Below, in pieces: positions 48,017 through 58,865 of a DNA stretch of 64,000 nt. The position numbers were made by a program, and so were the translations under genes. Position 1 is the stretch's first letter, and each line of letters starts with the position of its first letter. Origin of the DNA: Capitella teleta. Lineage: Eukaryota > Annelida > Polychaeta > Capitellidae. The stretch lies in assembly GCA_000328365.1 (NCBI GenBank), contig KB297637.1, forward strand, positions 130,279 to 194,278. Direction: 5' to 3'. Below the pieces are notes generated by a model. The model was given only the letters and a program-made list of their open reading frames with translations, searched no databases and was not told where the DNA came from.

Positions 48017-48238
48017 ATGGTGCGTTACATCTCCTCTCTTCTCGTGCTACTCTTCTGGACAAGTTGCTTCGTTACCGTCCAATGCTATACTGTCTTCCCC
48101 GATCGTAGGCCTTATTATGCAACAGCGAAGGAAACGGATCCATTGAGATGCGTCAGGTTATATGGCTGTCGTTCCAGCGTGAGCGAATGTGATATATCAT
48201 GTAAAGATGGAGAATGTACGTTGCTTGCGTGTACATAA
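48017..48238 (+). CDS. Secreted six-cysteine peptide, 73 residues
   Basis: The start Met sits two bases after a CTCCACAG acceptor at 48015, so the 5' exon is non-coding and the intron is about 680 bp. Signal peptide MVRYISSLLVLLFWTSCF with cleavage near VQC. The mature part has an N-terminal stretch (YTVFPDRRPYY) and then six cysteines spaced C-x5-C-x6-C-x3-C-x4-C-x4-C, ending CT. Such layouts form disulphide-knotted secreted peptides: antimicrobial, signalling or channel-active. I recognise no exact family, so the role is open. The gene looks whole: TATA box, spliced leader exon, ORF, and AATAAA at 48277. Confidence 0.78.
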   Translation: MVRYISSLLVLLFWTSCFVTVQCYTVFPDRRPYYATAKETDPLRCVRLYGCRSSVSECDISCKDGECTLLACT

Positions 48239-48276
48239 ATTAGGAAGACCGCATCGAAGCATTTATTTGAGCGTGA

Positions 48277-48282
48277 AATAAA
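48277..48282 (+). promoter_or_regulatory. Poly(A) signal of the Cys-rich peptide gene
   Basis: AATAAA 39 bp after the stop codon. Confidence 0.7.
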
Positions 48283-48289
48283 CGAGGTT

Positions 48290-48827
48290 TTACGCGTTCA
48301 CTTTGTTACTGATTTATATGTCTAAGATTATATAATTTTATGAGACACATTAATATCTTAAAAGTAACACAATTGACACAAATTCTGAAACAACTGATTC
48401 AATTGCAGTTTGGTGCAAAAAAAAGAGTCCCTCTTCGTCCATGACTCACGCTCCGTCATTCCACATTTCCAAAACATAGTCTAAGCGAGAACACATGGAA
48501 TTATTCGTTATTGACATACATCACTTTATTGCCACTTGAAAATTTCACATAATTTAATTATTTTGTTTGCATGCAACCAAGGAATGCCATTATAAGCAAT
48601 GGGCACAAAAAGTTACGAATGATATAGGACCTGCTGTCAACCCAAAAAGTCCTAATGATCTTTATAAAAATAAAAAATAAAAAATTATATAAATAGTAAG
48701 TAATACCGGTAATAATCATTATAATTGATTAATCAATTCTTTCATTTATAAATATTTCATGGCGTTGCATAAAAACTTAATAGTAATAGTACACGTTAAC
48801 AAAAATTAACAGCGGTTAGTTCAAGTC
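48290..48827. other. Gene-free stretch
   Basis: AT-rich spacer up to the left arm of the inverted duplication; nothing supported. Confidence 0.5.
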
Positions 48828-48991
48828 TATTCCACATCAAACCAAAGTCTTCAGTTACAACTTATAGAAGCTTCTGTTTTATGAATGGATTTAATAATTC
48901 GATTTTTCGCACTTTGGTAACTGATGAGAAATACCCAATGTTTCATTTGTTGTAATCAAAGAAGAATATATCTGCATGCTAGCGTTTCGTG

Positions 48992-50688
48992 TTAAAGATA
49001 AGTGCACACGTACTCGGATTCAGAAGGAGGCTCAGTGGGAAGGAATTCCGTAATGGCAAAAGGAACGACATCCGGGAACGAAGGACTCGCTGTGGAACTC
49101 GGTTTGTGCTGCGAGCGTTTGCTGAGGTCTGAGCGCAAAGCAGGATTTCCAGAGACTGACGAGGAGGCGGAGCAGCAGCAATGGCAGAGGGTGAGCAATG
49201 CTCGCCTGAAGATGCTTCCACTGAGAGCGTAGAGAAAGAAGTTTGCCGCGCTGTTCCAGTAGAAGAGAAATGTGCACACACTGTATGCTAACTTCAACTG
49301 AGCGATCACGTGAGGCTCATCCTCCGACCAAATCCAAGGCCGACCGACCACAAAGTAGAGCTGCAGAGGCAGAATGCTCAGCACAAACGTGAAGGTCAGC
49401 ACGAGCAGCATTCTGGTTTGCGAGGATGTCACGTTCAGTGTGGACGTCATTCGCCCAAGTCTGGCGTTTGGTTTGCGCAGCTTCCACAAAATAAAGCAAT
49501 TCAATGCCAATATGAGCAGCACGGGGACAGTCACCAAGGCCAAGTCCAGCCAATACATGATATCTTTCATGAAACCCTCCCAACTCTGACGAACCAGACA
49601 CTCTTCAGTGGCGTTGCTAGATGCATTGAGGCGGCGTATTTCCATCGCCATGAACAGAGGCACGTCTGCCATGCTTAACACCAAGCAGCCAGCGAGCCAT
49701 GCAGCCAGGAGGCGCATCGTCGTGAAGCAGTATCTCGCCCAGAATAGGAACTGCACAACCACAGCTCGCTCAACGCTGATCAACAGCACAGTCCACGAGG
49801 AGCTGAGGCTGCAGGTACGCCATCCAGGTATGCAGACCACACATGACAGAATGCACACTGCGCACGTCAAAGGCAGCCACAATGATGATCCACAATCGCA
49901 GCAGGCCAACCAACAGAAGCAGGCTGTCCACAACCGACAGCAAACTCAGCGTTAAGCGCATTGTTTTACGTTTGAACTGCGGACGCTGAAGCACGGCCAG
50001 AGTGAGAGCATTGCAGATGACTCCCATGACGATCACCAATGGATAGCCATAGGTGACCAACACGTCCGTCACTGCGTCCTCGATGAATTGCTCAACCATT
50101 TTATCAGCACCTGCTCGGGTCACTTGCTTTTCAAGACCACCCCAAGGGTCAAAGGTCGAAGAAGATCAGAATCTGATGAAGTGGTTGACTGACGGATTCA
50201 ATGACTCACCTTGCAATCTATTAGAGCCAGAAGAGCTGAGAAGCCCAAATGCCTCTCAGTCACTCCACCCACGAAGCCCACCTATTCACAGCGACTGCTC
50301 TTGCGGCGCTGCTGTGCAATTAAGGCCCACAATCCTGGTATTCACTGCGGTGAGAATTGTTGTACTGATCGGGACATAATTCACATGTGGAGTGGCATCT
50401 GTGTGTTTTGCATATCTGGACCATCGTTGATTATCAGCAACTGGACTCTATGCAAAGTTTGTCATCCAGACTGCATAATAATATTATCGTGCAGACAAGC
50501 TAAGGGAAAAGTGCCTTTGTTTTGATGCGCATTTAAGAGGCGGGTAGTGCATCAGCTCGATTCATATATTTACCGGGAGATGACAATTGCTCTGTCAAAA
50601 CATCGCGCTGTATTTTCCCTTTCGATCCGAAGCTGTTTTTCTCATCATGCGCACTGAACCAAGAATTCTCCCGTGATGAAATGATCAT
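48992..50688 (-). CDS. Class A (rhodopsin-like) peptide-type GPCR, left copy, one frameshift
   Basis: Proposed exons 50688-50574 (N-terminus MIISSRENSW..., donor GTAAAT) and 50110-48992, phase 1. Seven hydrophobic segments: TM1 PLVIVMGVICNALTLAVL, TM2 LTLSLLSVVDSLLLLVG, Cys3.25 in SVMCGLH, TM3 TVLLISVERAVVV (ER in place of DRY), TM4 LLAAWLAGCLVLSMADV, TM5 VTVPVLLILALNCFILW, TM6 LVLTFTFVLSILPLQLYFVV, TM7 NSAANFFLYALSG in place of NPxxY. N-glycosylation sites (NASSNAT) in loop 2. It resembles FMRFamide-type peptide receptors of invertebrates. Between Cys3.25 and Arg3.50, spacing is two bases short at 49802, shifting the frame. The acceptor of exon 2 (GACCCGAGCAG) is weak, so the first exon is less certain. 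Confidence 0.8.
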
Positions 50689-50792
50689 CTCGTTGACCGG
50701 AATCTGCAACACAAAGAATGAATTACAATCGAGACAAGTTGAGCAGCGGACTAACGAGGCCAGAAGGACATGCGCAGTAGCGACAAGCACCC

Positions 50793-50798
50793 TTTATA
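50793..50798 (-). promoter_or_regulatory. TATA box, left GPCR copy
   Basis: TATAAA on the minus strand, 105 bp before the proposed start; conserved in the right copy. Confidence 0.55.
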
Positions 50799-50942
50799 GA
50801 TGTGGGGTTTTTTCTCCAGAAGGTTCTTTTTGTCATCAACTTTTTCCTGCATAATATTGTGTGGATGTGGGTGGATCGTTGCACATTAAGAGGTTTCACT
50901 CGGAGACATGAAAAGTTTTCTTCGATCTATTGGCCAATTCTG

Positions 50943-51146
50943 TTAATTTAGAAACCGTTGCATTGCATCACGTAGCGTGTTTATTGCAGAAACCAGCTTT
51001 ACGGTGACACCGTTGGCACATTTCTCCGCTAACAATCTGCTGCAATGCTTTACGTTCAGTTGTGGAGGTTCCAATAAAAGGTCAGCACCAACAACGTTAT
51101 TGATTGCATAATTGTGTTGGGGACGCAGCTCTTTGTTGTGTGTCAA
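50943..51146 (-). CDS. 67-codon frame upstream of the GPCR, left copy
   Basis: Frame MTHNKELRPQHNYAIN... to DAMQRFLN is open in both arms of the duplication, with about nine residue changes and no stop. No motif recognised and no TATA box placed, so it may be a chance frame kept open by recent duplication. Confidence 0.2.
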   Translation of the reverse strand: MTHNKELRPQHNYAINNVVGADLLLEPPQLNVKHCSRLLAEKCANGVTVKLVSAINTLRDAMQRFLN

Positions 51147-51214
51147 ATTTACTTGACTTGGTTTATAGTAAATCTTATGTACTGTTGTATATCTGTGAAA
51201 TATTCCTACCTCTT

Positions 51215-52455
51215 TCAGAAGGCAACAGCGAACACAGAATTTATCATCTTACCAATATGTGGATTTCCATGTCAATCCCAACAACATGTACATTACGCAG
51301 TTTATGTCCAAAACTCATGACTGCATGGTCACCGTGAACTGCAAGCGAGGCCAATTTGTATAGCTGCCTTTAGAGTAAATAATGATATTTTGTAGTTAAC
51401 CGGGATACCAGGTACATGAAGTGAATCCAAATCAGTGATGTAGTCCGCGAGTACACTGAGGTCAGCAGCCGATTGAGTGTTTCATGCCAGGTGCTGAATT
51501 TATGACCCAGAACATAAATTGATGTACGTCCATATCTCTAGCTTTGAATTGAGTTACTTGGAAACTGGATTCGACTGAACATCGATTTCTTGTGAATTGA
51601 GCGTTCAGTGCTGAGGCAGCATGAAGTGTTGCATCTTGTGTAATCGGGTAGAAACTAGAAATGCGGGCGATTTCTTTGATTGATCTGCACGTCGTGGTGT
51701 TCGATCAACGCCTGCATCTTCGCAGAGCAGTTTTGCAATTTCATTGCTCAATATTCCCATGTCATATTTTGAAGATATTCGATGTTTACTGAGCCAAAGC
51801 ATTCGCCTTAGAAGCATCCATTGAAATATGGCGTCATGACCCAATTATACACCAGCACCAATCAGAATTGGGCATGCGCGCGTTTCTCCCAGGGAAAACA
51901 TTCCCGCTGTGACGTCAGAAGAGGGATGCCCTTTGCCTCGAATCGTGCTTTTTCGAGGGTGCGACGCAACTCGTCACGTAAGTAGATTTGTGTCAATCAG
52001 CCTTTCTGCTTTCGTCAGCACTCACTGCCGGCGCCACCGGGGTCATGTGATCACATCCAAACGACTTTTATGTCGCATCGCTGCCGGGTCTTTGGGGTTC
52101 TATGTCTGCAAAATGCATTTGGGAAGCTTGAATGGACAACAGAAATGACATATGCGCCGAGTAACGACCAGCATTCCATGCTTGGGTTTGTGGCGTGTGG
52201 TCTATTGCTTGTGAATCGAATTGAATTGTGAATTGCAAATGCTGTAAGCACAGAAAAAAAATCCGTCTCATTTATGCGTCCCTTTTACAATTACGAGTAA
52301 AAAAATGAGAGAGAAAGATACGTGCCATGTAATTAATTAACACTCCTTCTGGTTGGTGGTATGTGGTTAGGGATTCTGTTCGTTCGGTAAAGCCCCAATT
52401 CCACGCATATTAAAAAAAAAAAAAAAAAAAAAAAAATATTACTAATATATATAAA
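51215..52455. other. Gene-free stretch in the palindrome spacer
   Basis: No supported gene; a poly(A) run lies at 52412-52436 just before mariner-like copy 2. Confidence 0.5.
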
Positions 52456-52458
52456 CAA

Positions 52459-53445
52459 CAGAGTGGGCCAAACGTAGTCTATCCCATGTTAAAAACAAAA
52501 CTTATCATTTAGCTAACCGATTATTTTAACATATAACTACCTGGTATGGATTGACTAACTTATTATGAGCACATTACTATATGCAAAGAAATACAGTAAA
52601 CAGGCAATTTTGAATGAGGGAGGAACATTTTAATGCGAGTTATGTGTGATCGCAAAGAGCTTTTATGTGCGCGTAATCAGATGGACCCCTGAACCAGCAC
52701 TGTGGAATGTCATCTGTTGCATGGCGCTTCAATACAAATTGCATGTATCAACTTTGTTTTGATTTTAGTAGATGAACAATAATGTTGCAATCTCAAAACA
52801 GTACTCGCAAACAATAGAATAGTTCGTTCAACTCATAATAGTGTTTTTTTACGATGAAGTGTATTGAATGCATGACGATAATTAATAATGCGTACGATTA
52901 AAATGAAAAAAAAAATATCGCACGCGTTTTCTGCCGTTCGCCGCTCGCAGCGCAGCATCGTACTCTTTTGCGAAAAACGTTCATTTAAGTATTTTACGTC
53001 GCATTTGTTTTAATTTTTTCATTCTTGATATGCACTGTAAACACGGCTCACTCAACGACCATCCCTCACATACATGTACTGGTACTAGTATGCAACAGCG
53101 TGTATATCACAACACAGAGAGCGATGCCTTATTTGGGCATCCAAATGATGCTTATCCATGGTCCGGGGCTGAAAGGAAAAATAATCAAAATCTCGCCTAA
53201 TATTTGGTGCACTCTTTTGATTGTGAAAAATTGGGATGAATGACAACAAAATTGATTGGAATATAAATGATATAAATGGCAGTATGAAATGTTAAACTAC
53301 CCATACCAGATATTTATTTATGAGATTTGCAACATTTTTACACCCTGACCTGTTTTAAAACACTATATTGACAATGCGCAGTGCCATTGAAAATAACTGA
53401 AGTCTTTAACATGGAATATTGATAGACTACTTTTGGCCCACTCTG
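52459..53445 (-). mobile_element. Mariner-like non-autonomous element, copy 2
   Basis: 987 bp with ends CAGAGTGGGCCAAA and complementary TTTGGCCCACTCTG. TA follows the right end (53446-53447); the left flank reads AA, probably mutated. Interior matches copy 1 in reverse orientation (for example TCCATGGTCCGGGGCTGAAA against 27870-27890). No open transposase frame. TIR-proximal CCATGTTAAA is shared by both copies. Confidence 0.82.
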
Positions 53446-53449
53446 TATG

Positions 53450-55490
53450 TGCTAGATCTTCTATTATAAGTGAGCCCATCTTATGCATTAGAACACCTGT
53501 TAAATAAAGACGCCACTAGTCAATAAAGAGGCCTAGTGGCCCTTACATCCTTGTTAATTTTTATATTCAGATGCTTCCTCAGGTACTACCCGAAACCCAT
53601 CAGATTTTGCTGTATGTCAGAAAATTTTGGCCAGAGTATATTACTTGTCTGTAATGTCACAGTAGGTATGCTAATAATAGTGTACAAGTTGTTAAATACT
53701 TTCTAAGGCTGCTATTATTGTTGTTTTGGGTCTTGATTTTTATCTTCTGGTCGTGCGTACCTCGTCGCTGCTCAGTTTGATAAGCAAATCGCTCATGACT
53801 ATATATAGCACGCACATCAAGAGTTACACAACTCTATGATAGATGGAGATGTATCTTTCTGCTCCAATTGAGGAAATTGACCTGTCTCATTTTCTTGGCT
53901 GATCGATTCTTGTTCTACGCCATCTCGGAGGCAGCGGATTGAGCCGTAGCATAGCATGATAGCAGGCAGCAGTTTCGAGTTCCTGGGTATCGATGTATAT
54001 GATGGTAACACTGATCATTTACGTGGATCCTGCAGACACGTACGATGAAGCACTTGGTTTCGATCGAACGTTAATCTGGAGTCTTGCTAAACGTGACGTC
54101 ACCCCTTCCCACAATCAAATCGAATTTAAAGCAATGTCTCAGTTGCTGTTGTTACCACATATTATGCATATTTCAGCAAATATCCGCAAAATGAATAACA
54201 AAATGGCCATTATTGAGTGCTACATTTCTCTCGCAATGTCCTACTCTATTGTTGTGGGTCATAGATCAACATTTGATCCCACCTATCATTTAATAATTGT
54301 TCGTCAAGTTCTATCAAAATCATACAAGTATTATTCAAGTATACATGCATATGTATTGGTATTATATAAATAATATAAATTTTATTACTAGGAATGTAAA
54401 CACCAAAATATTGTTCAAGGTCACCGATTGTGATATAGACTCGATGATTCGTTTATAAAATAATATGGCATGGTCCTACGATATATTCAATTTACCTTTT
54501 GATTTTTGCATATAATTATGCATCAGTAGTATACATGATAAATCTTCAAGAGAATAACATTTAATTCCTGTTCTTTTACTGTATTTTACTTCAATCACAG
54601 TGCATAGCTTGACCAAGTGGAGTTGTATGATTGCTGCCCCAGCAGCAGCCATTTGGGTTAACTGGCCTGGATTGCCCTTGATTGCACTCTTGGGGCTTTG
54701 GATCGAACCCTTTTTGTCAGCATTCACAATAATAGCCTCATTCGAGTAATGACCCCAGGCCGCACCCAACACTTAGGTAGAAGTCAAACCCACAAGAGCT
54801 GGGAATTACTTTCGATTCAAGGTAGAACATTGGCCGATTTCGTGGCATAGCATGAAAGTAGAACAAGGAATATTGTTCATTCTTGTTTAATGTACCTAGA
54901 TAAGTCAATAATTATGAGACATTGTTATGCGGTCGTGTTATACAGAAATTTAGATAAAGGAAAGTGAAACCGAAATGAATATAAAGTTAAACCAAAATGA
55001 ACAGAAATGAAACAAGGGCTCACATTTGCTATATAAGCTGCACTGCAATCATTGCGGACACTTACCAATTGCTCCTCATTTTGTGTTGTAATAAAGAAAA
55101 ACTTTCGTCTTCGCTGGGTTCCTTCTTCGGTAACAATTGTATGACTGTTCACATCGCAAATACTTACTCAACAAGCAGTAACTTTTTTCGACGAACCTGG
55201 ATTGTACTTGGACTGGTGACCGCCTGCGAATACCAGTGTGCAAGTCTCTATAAATAGTCCCCCAAATAGGACAAAGTCCTGGTTTGATGAGTAAACACAG
55301 TGGCCTAAAGAGTCTAATTAATGCAGAAGAACATTTATTTTGATATGGGATACATTGAAATCTTTCATTTTGGAGTCGAAGCTTCGTAAGCTAGTCAATA
55401 TTCATGGAAGTCCAAAGTTTGAAGTCGATGCTTCGCCCTTCACTAGTTTCTATGCATCCACATTACCCGTTATTCCGAGAATGAATAAAC
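53450..55490. other. Gene-free stretch in the palindrome spacer
   Basis: Open frames at 53817-54011 (-) and 53993-54373 (+) lack motifs or splice logic. A short repeat of ACCGAAATGAATA/ACCAAAATGAACA lies at 54969-55010. Confidence 0.45.
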
Positions 55491-55491
55491 T

Positions 55492-55862
55492 GAAATGTTT
55501 GAGCCGAATGAATTGGTTGCACTTCGTCCATTAGGCAACGTATTGAAATGTTTGAGTCAAATGAATTGGTTGCACTTCGCCAATTAGGCAACTTATTGAA
55601 ATGTTTGAGCCAAATGAATTGGTTGCGCTTCGCCCATTAGGTAACGTATTGAAATGTTTGAGCCAAATGAATTGGTTGCACTTCGCCAATTAGGCAACGT
55701 ATTGAAATGTTTGAGCCAAATGAATTGGTTGCGCTTCGCCCATTAGGCAACGTATTGAAATGTTTGAGCCAAATGAATTGGTGGCGCTTCGCCCATTAGG
55801 TAACGTATTGAAATGTTTGAGCCAAATGAATTGGTTGCGCTTCGCCCATTAGGCCAAATAAC
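55492..55862 (+). repeat. 53-bp tandem array, seven copies
   Basis: Each unit begins GAAATGTTTGAGCCAAATGA and continues through GGTTGCGCTTCGCCCATTAG to GTATT. Copies differ at a few positions, with two alternating versions (GCGCTTCGCCCATT and GCACTTCGCCAATT). The last copy runs straight into the hairpin repeat at 55853. Confidence 0.97.
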
Positions 55863-55985
55863 GGACGAGATGAAGTCGAGTTTGGTTATTTGACTGCAGA
55901 ATCATGAAAACATAATGTAATCTATCTGAGCATAACCATCGACTTTTGAGCGATTTAATCGGATTATGCCAGGTACAATTCTAAC
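55853..55985 (+). repeat. Second copy of the hairpin-led dispersed repeat
   Basis: CCAAATAACGGACGAGATGA begins a hairpin (partner GGTTATTTG) and about 120 bp match 905-1030 at roughly 70% by eye. Confidence 0.6.
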
Positions 55986-55989
55986 TTAA

Positions 55990-58340
55990 CTTAAAATCAA
56001 GACGAAGATCAAAATGATATTCAAGTGCTCCATCTTGAATAGCTATATCTTCTTTATGAGATTTTCTCAGAACGCGATAAAACGAAAATTCGATTTTCAG
56101 TATCAATGAATAGTATCTAAAAATGTATTCCCTTCTAAAACAATGTGAATATCCACCAAAGTATATTGAAATTTGCAAATATAGCAATAAAACATCTGGC
56201 TGATTTCGGATTACATGCCGCTAAACAATGAAGATAGCGTCCGTGGTCTACGTGCATTCTCTGAGATAATAATATATATGAAATCTCAAATCTGGGTTGT
56301 ACCCACCGCAAATTCAAATTTACAAGAATATCATAACGGCCGCCAATGAGCGGAGGCGTTATGAAAATGCATTTTGATACTTTAACATTGGGTGAATGGC
56401 GAGAGTGATCTTTCGCGGTCATATATATATAATGACACAGACACACACCGATGACAGGTGGTATCTCATTAGCTGCTATTTATAGTAACATCTAGTCAAC
56501 TGGCCGTATTCAGCAAATTCTGTTAATTCCTTTTCACTCGCCTCGCCTTGTGAGCCATCTTGGGAATTCCGAGTGACGTCATGTGAAATCGAGTGAAATG
56601 GATGTACCAAAATAGCGATGATTATTTATACACGTTCACTATGCACGGATAAAGCACTCAAATACACAAGGCTGATTGGCTGGCAGACTCACTGAGTGGT
56701 AATTCAGGGTTCTGCACTTTATTATGTATTCGCAATGGTGATGGGCAAAGGTTCGGCTTCGGGCTTCGGATTCCACGAATATTGGCCATTTTCCGACGCT
56801 TTCGCCTCGAATGAAAGGAGTTCAACGAATCCGTGGTGAGCATTTCCTAATTGGTCAGCTGCCTGAAGGGGTGTTAGTTAAAATAATTTTAGTTTCATCA
56901 CAATGCGAACTGAACTCTGATTCTAATGAGTACCCTGATGCTGGTTAATCGATCAGCGCACAATCTGTAAGGAGTTGTTCGTTTCGAACTTTTGCAGTTT
57001 TTTTTTTTTTTTTTTTTTTTTTGCTGAAATATAATTCACGAAAGTGGATCCCGTGGCAAACAGTGGTTCGAAGGCGCATTGATCCGCTGTGTTTCACAGC
57101 GATACCGCGACTGATGCATTGGCCGCAAATACTGCGATGGACGAGGATGCAACGTGAGGCTTTTAACAAAATGTCAACCATGGTGAACGATGACCGAAGT
57201 CGAGGCTCAGTTATACCGAGTAACCACACACGACTCAACTCAGTAGCGACTTCTTCCTCTGAGGATTCTCACGTTAGTGTAGTGCCAAAAATACTGCTGA
57301 GAAGCTGCATACAAGACCTCCTCACTATTTCATCAGACTCTTACAAAAGATCTTGTAATAACAAAGTGCGTAGCTCGTAATCTCTGCCTGTTAATAATTC
57401 AGTGTATTTTCCCCCTTTTAGAATAGCGTTGTCTCAAAGGATGTCCATGTAACGATGCGGCATATTGTGTAGAAATATTCATGCGAGTGCATATGGGAAG
57501 TTCTGGAATAATTGTTCATGTGAACCATGATATATCTGATCAGATGTCTGCGTCGTTCTTCCTGGGCAAATGCCAGTTTGGGAAGCAAGATGAAATCAAA
57601 CATCAAATCATTCGGAATAATCCGGAAATGCCAAACCTATATGTCGATAATTCCTCCCGGTTTCCATAACCTCGTGCAATCGCCCTGGTAAATTGGACAT
57701 TGAACACAAATAATTGGTTAGAACATGATCGAATATTGAAATTGAATTTACCTGAACATGTATACAGATTCGATATCAAATTTCGAGCGTCTTAATTGTA
57801 AAGATACCTTCAATAATTTTTCATTCTATTCTTCTATAAGCGATGGATGGAAATACTTTTAATCGGCGCAAACGGAAAACAGACTTCATGAGATACATCA
57901 CTTATCCATCTTGCATGTATGCCCCATATGGTTCCCCTTTCCCATGCCCTACATGTTCCACCCTTGCCCTCTATTAAGTCAGGGATAAAAGTGATACTAT
58001 ATTTAGAATGCATCCGAACTATCACTGATCAGTGCTGCGTTGTACTTGAATGATGTGATAATTAGCAATTTCTAAGACATGGTGATAATTAGCAATTTCT
58101 AAGACATGGTGATAATTAGCTCATGACATTGACAGGTTGCCACACAATGCTAGCGAATCCATGATAATTCTGCACTTGATGCATTGAATGTTGTCTGATG
58201 TAATTGCATCATAGGACTGAGATGCAAGATACCAGCACATCAGGAGCTAGCATATAGAGGCAGCACAGGCACAAAAGAGACATTCAATAAGCGATTGTAT
58301 TTTCACCGTAAAACTTGTGGTTTGTTAGAGCAATGTGCTA
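55990..58340. other. Gene-free stretch in the palindrome spacer
   Basis: Poly(T) at 56998-57022, after which a plus-strand frame (57021-57380) is open but unrecognised. A 30-bp tandem unit (GTGATAATTAGCAATTTCTA...) repeats about 2.4 times at 58055-58120. Confidence 0.5.
58055..58120 (+). repeat. 30-bp tandem repeat, about 2.4 copies
   Basis: GTGATAATTAGCAATTTCTA followed by AGACATG, repeated twice exactly and then partly. Confidence 0.9.
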
Positions 58341-58407
58341 CAGCAACCACGATATTTATAGATATACACAAGCACATTAGATTTACTATAAACCAAGTCA
58401 AGTAAAT

Positions 58408-58611
58408 TTGACACACAACAGAGAGCTGCGTCCCCAACACAATTTTGCAATCAATAGCGTTGTTGGTGTTGACCTTTTATTGGAGTCTCTAGAACTGAAC
58501 GTAAAGCATTGCAGCAGATTGTTAGCAGAGAAATGTGCCAGCGGTGTCACCGTAAAGCTCGTTTCTGCAATAAACACGCTACGTGATGCAATGCAACGGT
58601 TTCCAAATTAA
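58408..58611 (+). CDS. 67-codon frame upstream of the GPCR, right copy
   Basis: Same frame as in the left arm (MTHNRELRPQHNF... DAMQRFPN), open in both, with about nine substitutions in 67 residues against three in 283 for the GPCR body. No recognised motif. Confidence 0.2.
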   Translation: MTHNRELRPQHNFAINSVVGVDLLLESLELNVKHCSRLLAEKCASGVTVKLVSAINTLRDAMQRFPN

Positions 58612-58755
58612 CAGAATTGGCCAATAGATCGAAGAAAACATTTCATGTCTCCGAGTGAAACCTCTTAATGTGCAACGATCCACCCACATCCACACAATAT
58701 TATGCAGGAAAAAGTTGATGACAAAAAGAACCTTCTGGATAAAAAATCCCACAGC

Positions 58756-58761
58756 TATAAA
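58756..58761 (+). promoter_or_regulatory. TATA box, right GPCR copy
   Basis: TATAAA, 105 bp before the proposed start at 58866; same position as in the left copy. Confidence 0.55.
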
Positions 58762-58865
58762 GGGTGCTTGTCGCTACTGCGCATGTCCCTCTGGCCTCGT
58801 TAGTCCGCTGCTCAACTTGTCTCGATTGTAATTCATTCTTTGTGTTGCAGATTCCGGTCAACGAG

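Larger units (their letters stand above)
48828..51212 (-). repeat. Left arm of a large inverted duplication
   Basis: About 2.38 kb that reappears in reverse complement at 58347-60727. Similarity starts abruptly at 48828 (TATTCCACA) and fades over the last ~40 bp near 51212. Coding parts look about 98-99% identical; the inner end is more diverged. Confidence 0.92.

Noticed and set aside
49310-49955. Plus-strand open frames across the left GPCR, and their mirror at 59708-60245
   Set aside because: Antisense shadows of the receptor coding sequence; mirrored only because the whole region is duplicated.
55492-55862. Possible CRISPR-like array
   Set aside because: Whole 53-bp units repeat head to tail with no unique spacers, in animal DNA.
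57021-57380. Plus-strand 119-codon frame after a poly(T) tract
   Set aside because: Some protein-like texture, but no motif or splice evidence; the antisense frame is equally open.
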